Shown piece after piece: positions 59,367 to 64,000 of a stretch of 64,000 bases of DNA (its first letter is position 1; each line of letters opens with the position of its first letter). Source of the stretch: Natronobacterium haloterrestre (lineage in GTDB: Archaea > Halobacteriota > Halobacteria > Halobacteriales > Natrialbaceae); the NCBI RefSeq assembly GCF_900112205.1, contig NZ_FOKW01000008.1, positions 182,733-246,732 on the forward strand. Reading direction: 5' to 3'. The notes beneath the pieces are model-generated. The model saw only the letters and a program-made list of their open reading frames with translations, was not told the DNA's origin and did no database searches. The translations under genes were made by a program, and so were the position numbers.

Positions 59367-61703
59367 TTACCGGTCGGTCTCGGACCCGTCCTCGGCCCGG
59401 AACTCGAAGCGAGCGCCGCCGTCGGCCCCCTCCGTCACGGCGACGTCCCACCCGTGTGCGTTCGCGATCCGCTCGACGATCGCCAGCCCGAACCCGGTGC
59501 CGTCCTCCGCGGTCGTGAACCCGCGGTCGAACGCACGGTCGCGGTCCGACTCCGGGATCCCCGGCCCGTCGTCCTCGAGGAAGAACCCCTCCTCGAAGTC
59601 GAGGGGGCCGACGCGGACCGCGACGTCGTCGCCGACGTGTTCGACGGCGTTGCGAAGCAGGTTCGAGAGGAGTTCGCGCAGCCGGTCCGGGTCGGCGTCG
59701 ACGGTCGTGTCCTCGACGCGCAGGTCGACGACGGAACCGATCTGGCGGTGTGCCTCGGCCGCGACCGTCTCGAGGGAGGCCGGATCCGGGTCGAGCACCA
59801 GTTGCCCCTGTTCGGCCATCGTCAGCAGGTCGTCGATCAGCGTTCGCATCCGGTCGACGACCTCGTCGACGTTCGAACACCGGTCCCGCACGGCCGCGGG
59901 GTCGACCCTGCCGTCGTCGCACTCGGCCGTCTCGGCGACCGTCCGGAGCGTCTCGAGTTCGGCCTCGAGAAGAGTCAGCGGGTTCCGGAGGTCGTGTGCG
60001 ACGGTGTGGCCGTACTCCTTGAGCCGCTCGTTTTGCTCCTCGAGTTCCCGCTCGTACTCCTTGAGGCGGGTCACGTCCCGGTTGATCGCGACGAACCCCT
60101 CGATGTCGGCCGGCGAGGGAGTGCCGTCGCCACCTCCGCCCTGCCCGGTCGCGGTGATCGGCGCGATGGTCTGATCGACCACGTACTGCGTCCCGTCCTT
60201 GCGCTCGTTGACCACCTCGCCCTGCCAGACCTCGCCCTCGAGGATCGTCTCCCACAGCTCCCGGTAGAACGGCTCGTTGTGTTCGCCGGACTTGAGGATC
60301 GCGGGGGTTCGACCGATGGCCTCGGCGCTCGAGTAGCCGGTCATCTCCTCGAACGCCTCGTTGACGTACTCGATCGTGCCCGCGGTGTCGGTGATCAGGA
60401 CGCCGTGGCCCGCGTGGCGGACGGCCTTGCGGTACTGGCGGAGTTCCCGCTCGCGTTCCTTGCGTTCGGTGACGTCGCGGTTGATCGCGACGTACCCCTC
60501 GACCGCCTCCCCGTCGGCGTCGGTGATCGGCGCGATGGTCTGATCGACCACGTACTGCGTCCCGTCCTTGCGCTCGTTGATCACCTCGCCCTGCCAGACC
60601 TCGCCCTCGAGGATCGTCTCCCACAGTTCACGGTAAAACGGCTCGTCGTGTTCGCCGGACCGCAGGATCGCCGGAGTCCGGCCGACCGCGTCCTCCCGGT
60701 CGTACCCCGTAATCCGTTCGAACGCCTCGTTGACGTACTCGATCCTCCCCTCGGCGTCGGTCATGAGGACGGCGTGGCCGGCGCGTTCGACCGCGTTGCG
60801 GAACTGGCGGAGTTCCCGCTCGCGCTCCTTGCGTTCGGTAACGTCGCGGTTGATCGCGACGTATCCCTCGACCTGCTGGCGGGGGTCGCCCCCGTCACCG
60901 TCAGCCTCGCCGTCGCCCGCCACGGTCGTCCGTCCGCCGGCCGTAATCGGGGCGATCGTCTGGTCGATGACGTACCGGCTCCCGTCCTTGCGCTCGTTGA
61001 CCACCTCGCCCTGCCAGACCTCGCCGTTCGAAACCGTCTCCCACAAATCCCGGTAGAACTCCTCGTCGTGAACGCCGGAACTGAGGATTGCCGGGGTCTC
61101 ACCGACCAGCTCCTCGACCTCGTACCCCGAGAGGGTTGCCATCGACGGGTTCGCGTACGTGATCGTCCCTTGCCGGTCGGTGACTACCATTGCGTGACCC
61201 GCGTCCTCGATCGCATCGTAGAGGTTCCGGAGCTGTCGCTGCTGGCGGGTGATCGTCACACAACTCCGGATCCGGGTCGCGAGCAGGTCGTACCTGGTCC
61301 GGCCGGTGTCCTTCTGGAGGTAGTCGTCCGCGCCCCGCTGGATCGCGCGGCTCGCAACCTCCTCGGATCCCTGTCCCGCGAACATCACGAATGGGAGTTC
61401 CGGGTAGCCGTCTGTCACGGTCTCGAGCAGTTCCAGCCCGTCCGTGCCCGGCATCCGATAGTCGCTGACGAGACAGTCGACGGTCTCCTCTCCGCGCTCG
61501 AGGAACTCGAGGGCCCGATCCGCCCGGGTGACGGTGTACGTCGTGAACCCGTGTTCCCGCTCGAGGTAGTCCGCGACCAGTTCGACGAAGGCCTCGTCGT
61601 CGTCGACGAGCAGTACCGTAACCGACGACGAGAAACTCCCGCCGCGTTGTTCGTCGTTTCCAGCCCGTCCCCCGGTTTCGGTGAGCGTTGGTGCCATAGT
61701 CAT
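59367..61703 (-). CDS. hybrid sensor histidine kinase: receiver, three PAS, HisKA, HATPase
   Basis: 778 residues from ATG 61703. A receiver domain comes first (acidic pair in 'LLVDDDEAFVELVADYL', phospho-Asp in 'CLVSDYRMPGTDGLELL', Lys in 'YLQKDTGRT'). Then three PAS domains (about residues 160-290, 305-425 and 430-560), the histidine box 'GHTVAHDLRNPLTLLE' and an ATPase with N-box 'LLSNLLRNAVEHVG' and G-boxes 'DDGPGIPESD' and 'GTGFGLAIVERI'. This haloarchaeal architecture senses an intracellular or redox cue. It has no membrane helices. The second and third PAS are very alike. Confidence 0.92.
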   Translation of the reverse strand: MTMAPTLTETGGRAGNDEQRGGSFSSSVTVLLVDDDEAFVELVADYLEREHGFTTYTVTRADRALEFLERGEETVDCLVSDYRMPGTDGLELLETVTDGYPELPFVMFAGQGSEEVASRAIQRGADDYLQKDTGRTRYDLLATRIRSCVTITRQQRQLRNLYDAIEDAGHAMVVTDRQGTITYANPSMATLSGYEVEELVGETPAILSSGVHDEEFYRDLWETVSNGEVWQGEVVNERKDGSRYVIDQTIAPITAGGRTTVAGDGEADGDGGDPRQQVEGYVAINRDVTERKERERELRQFRNAVERAGHAVLMTDAEGRIEYVNEAFERITGYDREDAVGRTPAILRSGEHDEPFYRELWETILEGEVWQGEVINERKDGTQYVVDQTIAPITDADGEAVEGYVAINRDVTERKERERELRQYRKAVRHAGHGVLITDTAGTIEYVNEAFEEMTGYSSAEAIGRTPAILKSGEHNEPFYRELWETILEGEVWQGEVVNERKDGTQYVVDQTIAPITATGQGGGGDGTPSPADIEGFVAINRDVTRLKEYERELEEQNERLKEYGHTVAHDLRNPLTLLEAELETLRTVAETAECDDGRVDPAAVRDRCSNVDEVVDRMRTLIDDLLTMAEQGQLVLDPDPASLETVAAEAHRQIGSVVDLRVEDTTVDADPDRLRELLSNLLRNAVEHVGDDVAVRVGPLDFEEGFFLEDDGPGIPESDRDRAFDRGFTTAEDGTGFGLAIVERIANAHGWDVAVTEGADGGARFEFRAEDGSETDR
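60154..61090. repeat. tandem PAS-coding repeats inside the kinase
   Basis: The segment beginning near 60154 recurs 369 bases later near 60523 with long near-identical stretches, and in a more diverged form near 60943 (420 bases on, with a 51-base insertion). Each unit encodes a PAS core such as 'EVWQGEVVNERKDGTQYV'. It arose by in-frame tandem duplication; the two lower copies are the most recent pair. Confidence 0.8.
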
Positions 61704-62138
61704 ACGATAGCTCTCGCCGTGACTCGGTCCGCGACCCCGTGATGTCGTCCCTCTCGTCCCGTTCTCCCGGCCGACTGATCGGACCCCGCGTCTCGATCCC
61801 GCCGGCCCCGGTCCTTGCTCCGTCGTTTTCACCCCAATTATATGAATATACTGCCCAACCGAGTATTCAGAGACTGCAGTTCGACAGCCTCGATTCGAAC
61901 GAGAGAGATACGTTCCATCGATCCGGAAAAATGGTCTTCGACTCCATTTCCACGTCGAATAACCGTTGCTGGTGGTCTTCGATTTCCACCCTGACCCGTA
62001 CTGCGTCGGCTCCCGAGAGGAATTCTGCCGACCGATAAATGAGTGTAGCTTCATATGTGAAGGTAAGGTCGTGCGGGGCTGTCGTCCCGCGGTCCACTGG
62101 CGATGGGGTTCAAGCCTTCCCCGGTCGAACCCCCTCCG
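61704..62138. other. 435-base intergenic region
   Basis: This is the divergent space between the kinase (leftward) and TrmO (rightward). It is more A+T-rich than the surroundings (61835-62060), with TATA-like TTATATGAATATA near 61848. A 76-codon minus-strand frame (61867-62097, GTG start) contains 'AEFLSGADAVRVRVEIEDH' and is a weak gene candidate, but it has no promoter or family support. No RNA was recognised. Confidence 0.4.
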
Positions 62139-62528
62139 ATGACAGGATCGCCATTCGAACTCGAGCCGATCGGGGTAGTCCTGACGCCCTTCGAGACGAG
62201 CGACGATGCCCCGCGGCAGGGCCTCGGAGGGGAAGAACCCGCCCACGGCGATATCGTCCTTTCCCCGGCGTTCGAGCCCGGACTCGCGGGGATCGACGCC
62301 GGCGAGACGGTCGACGTCCTCTGGATCGCCGACGAAGCGGATCGGTCGATCCTCCGGGTCCGTGACGGGGAGCGAGGAGTCTTCTCGACGCGATCGCCCC
62401 ACCGTCCGAACCCGATTTGCGTGACGACCTGCCGTGTGCGTGCGGTCGACGGGCGTCGACTCGCCGTCTCCGGGGTGGACATGCTCGACGGGTCGCCGGT
62501 GGTCGACCTGAAGGCACCCCTCGAGTGA
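62139..62528 (+). CDS. trmO: tRNA methyltransferase TrmO (TsaA family)
   Basis: 129 residues from ATG 62139. The family hallmark 'FSTRSPHRPNPICVTTCRV' is intact (about residues 80-98), following 'LEPIGVVLTPFETSDDAP' at the start. TrmO uses SAM to N6-methylate threonylcarbamoyl-adenosine 37 of tRNA. The length is close to the minimal single-domain form. It is followed after 73 bases by the MBL hydrolase gene in the same direction. Confidence 0.9.
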   Translation: MTGSPFELEPIGVVLTPFETSDDAPRQGLGGEEPAHGDIVLSPAFEPGLAGIDAGETVDVLWIADEADRSILRVRDGERGVFSTRSPHRPNPICVTTCRVRAVDGRRLAVSGVDMLDGSPVVDLKAPLE

Positions 62529-62601
62529 CGGGAAACCGTCGTCGGCTCCGAATCCGGCGGCCAGCGCAATCCTTTTGCCCCGGCCGGGCACAGCCACTCG
62601 C

Positions 62602-63336
62602 ATGCGCATCACCTTTCTCGGGACCGGAAGCGCGATGCCGACCGGAGACCGCTTCCAGACCGGTATCCTGGTGCAGGACGACGGCCGCACGCTCCTGATC
62701 GACTGTGGGTCCGGCGTCCTCCACCGGCTCCAGCAGTCCGGCGTCGGCTACGAGAACGTGTCGACGATCCTGCTGACCCACCACCACCTCGATCACGTGG
62801 CCGACCTGCTGCCCCTGATGAAAGCGCGCTGGCTCGCCGGCGAGGAGCACCTCGAGATCGTCGGTCCCCAGGGGACGAAGGGGCTGGTCGACGACCTGCT
62901 GTCGGTCCACGACTACATGGAGGGCCGGATCGACCTGCAGGTCCGGGAGGTCGTTCCCGGCGAGTTCTCCGTCGCCGGCTTCGACGTCTCGGCCTACGAA
63001 ACCCGTCACTCGCTGCCCTGTCTCGCCTACCGGTTCGGCGACCTGTTCACGTACAGCGGCGACAGCGAGGCGTTCGCCGGCCTGGCGAACTTCGCCGACG
63101 AGTCAGCGATCCTGGCCCACGACTGCTCGTTCCCGGACGACGTCGACGTCTCGAACCATCCGACGCCCGAAACGCTCGGGCGGGAACTCGCCGGCCACGA
63201 CATCGGTCGGGTCTATCTCACCCACCTCTACCCGCACACCGACGACCGACACGAGGAGATGCTCGAGTCGATCGGGGCCCACTACGACGGCGACGTCCGG
63301 TTCGCCGAGGATCTGAAGACGGTCACCGTGGAGTGA
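62602..63336 (+). CDS. MBL-fold hydrolase, RNase Z-like
   Basis: 244 residues from ATG 62602. The opening 'MRITFLGTGSAMPTGDRFQT' and the metal motif H-x-H-x-D-H in 'LTHHHLDHVADL' mark the RNase Z branch. Later metal ligands are in 'HDCSFPDDV' and 'YLTHLYPHTDD'. It is shorter than typical tRNase Z (about 300) and appears to lack the long flexible arm, so it may act on another phosphodiester. Same direction as TrmO. Confidence 0.85.
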   Translation: MRITFLGTGSAMPTGDRFQTGILVQDDGRTLLIDCGSGVLHRLQQSGVGYENVSTILLTHHHLDHVADLLPLMKARWLAGEEHLEIVGPQGTKGLVDDLLSVHDYMEGRIDLQVREVVPGEFSVAGFDVSAYETRHSLPCLAYRFGDLFTYSGDSEAFAGLANFADESAILAHDCSFPDDVDVSNHPTPETLGRELAGHDIGRVYLTHLYPHTDDRHEEMLESIGAHYDGDVRFAEDLKTVTVE

Positions 63337-64000
63337 CGGGTTCGCCGACGATTCGTCTTGTCGCCAGCAGTTGCTTTTTCGACGCCCCCTCATGCTAGCG
63401 TCGGACTGCCGGTGACATTTTACAGGAAGTTATCAATTCGGTCTGTTTATAGGCTGAACAGGCGCAATACCACGTCGTTCACGGCGTGGATACGCGCCGT
63501 CACTTTGGAAAACGTACCGCCATTCAACCGCCTGCGGCGAGTTTCCAACGGTTGCGTTTAAATGACAGGCCGCCCTATGCTCATGTAGGAATTGGTCGGA
63601 ACGGAGCGGATTCCGAACCGTCCTTCGGAGGCGGCCTGTCCGCCCACGTAACGAGGCAGTATCCGAAAGGGTAGTCGGTGAACGCACATGCTCGAAGCGT
63701 GTGTCTGTGCCGACTGCTCAAAGCGAGCAAGACGATACCCCCAACTCTGCTGACGCTTGCCGACGTCCCCGTGGCAAAAACAACACAGGGACGCCGTACA
63801 CGGTCGAGGATAGGGGTAACGGCGGTTTGGCACCGCCAGCAGTCCACCACACTGAGACTGTGGGACTACCCGCGCCCGAAAGGTGTGGTAGTCCGCCGGT
63901 TGGACTGCAAACCTGACTCGATGGAAACGCTGCTACTCCATGAGAACCTAATGTAAGCATGGGGCGCAAGAGACCGACGGAGTTTCGGTGCCATCGAGCA
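63337..64000. other. gene-free right end with perfect inverted repeats (possible structured RNA or mobile-element remnant)
   Basis: Composition changes here: less G+C-rich, with no frame that looks like protein on either strand. TATA-like GTTTATAGG (63445-63453) and GTTTAAAT (63556-63563) occur. Perfect inverted repeats are ACAGGCCGCC/GGCGGCCTGT (63565-63574, 63630-63639), GGCGG/CCGCC (63821-63825, 63833-63837), GGACTACC/GGTAGTCC (63863-63870, 63887-63894) and CTCGATGG/CCATCGAG (63917-63924, 63991-63998). The density of stems suggests a folded RNA or a transposon end with associated RNA. No Rfam-like signature (RNase P, SRP, rRNA, tRNA) was recognised. Confidence 0.4.

Noticed and set aside
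59295..61742. Very long plus-strand open frame opposite the kinase gene
   Set aside because: It has no domain pattern and is rich in Arg, Val, Asp and Gly, as expected of the antisense of G+C-rich coding DNA. The minus strand holds full receiver, PAS and kinase motifs.
61867..62097. 76-codon minus-strand frame starting with GTG
   Set aside because: Only weakly protein-like, with no promoter, Shine-Dalgarno or family; mentioned in the gap entry but not called.
63678..63956. 92-codon plus-strand frame in the right-end region, considered as a transposase remnant
   Set aside because: No TnpB zinc-finger or catalytic motif and no recognisable family. Overlapping frames on both strands are equally open.
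63337..64000. RNase P RNA, SRP RNA, rRNA leader or tRNA
   Set aside because: The conserved sequence elements of these RNAs (for example the RNase P GAGGAAAGUC core, the SRP GNAR/GGAAGCAGC region, 16S start, T-loop) were not found on either strand.

Overview
This window is chromosomal DNA from a haloarchaeon. The DNA is G+C-rich, with strong C/G bias at third codon positions. The proteins are acidic (rich in D and E, poor in K). Many genes have a TATA box about 25-35 bases before the start codon and no room for a leader. The gene set is archaeal: geranylgeranylglyceryl phosphate synthase, ribosomal protein L37e, an Sm-like protein, pantoate-kinase-type CoA biosynthesis and an Lhr helicase. Haloarchaeal families are also present: three Bat-type HTH regulators, two HalOD1 proteins and a Bat-like multi-PAS kinase. 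The order Natrialbales (Natrinema/Haloterrigena-like) is a guess from overall style, not something the sequence proves.

Layout. About 0-7 kb is a carbohydrate import and oxidation locus: the end of one ABC permease, a second permease, the ATPase, a 75-residue membrane protein, two Gfo/Idh/MocA oxidoreductases and a TIM-barrel isomerase. Riboflavin synthase sits inside it behind a perfect 20-bp palindrome. About 7-15 kb is mixed housekeeping (HD hydrolase, amidohydrolase, UspA, BirA, TyrRS). About 14.7-22.6 kb is a ketone-body/acyl-CoA style region: SDR dehydrogenase, an SSS symporter with two small membrane partners, thiolase, an OB-fold partner, a two-subunit CoA transferase and a Bat-type regulator. 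About 22.7-29 kb holds the two archaeal CoA-biosynthesis enzymes, flanking an M48 protease and a membrane protein with 13 tandem DUF1508-like repeats. About 29-45 kb has alcohol dehydrogenase, AspRS, a cupin, cytochrome P450 with a divergent regulator, Sir2, GGGP synthase, threonine synthase, L37e/Lsm and a run of small haloarchaeal proteins. About 45-64 kb has a Cas4/Dna2-like nuclease-helicase with a coding minisatellite, a second SSS symporter with its own 46-residue partner, an AIR-synthase-like protein, SDR/HAD/phosphotransferase genes, an Lhr helicase, a triple-PAS kinase, TrmO and an MBL hydrolase. The last 660 bases have no convincing gene but several perfect inverted repeats.

No rRNA, tRNA, CRISPR array, integrase or intact insertion sequence was recognised. 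The most interesting items are the tiny ORFs coupled to both SSS symporters, the 13-repeat DUF1508 membrane protein, the palindrome before riboflavin synthase, the in-frame minisatellite in the nuclease-helicase and the structured gene-free right end.
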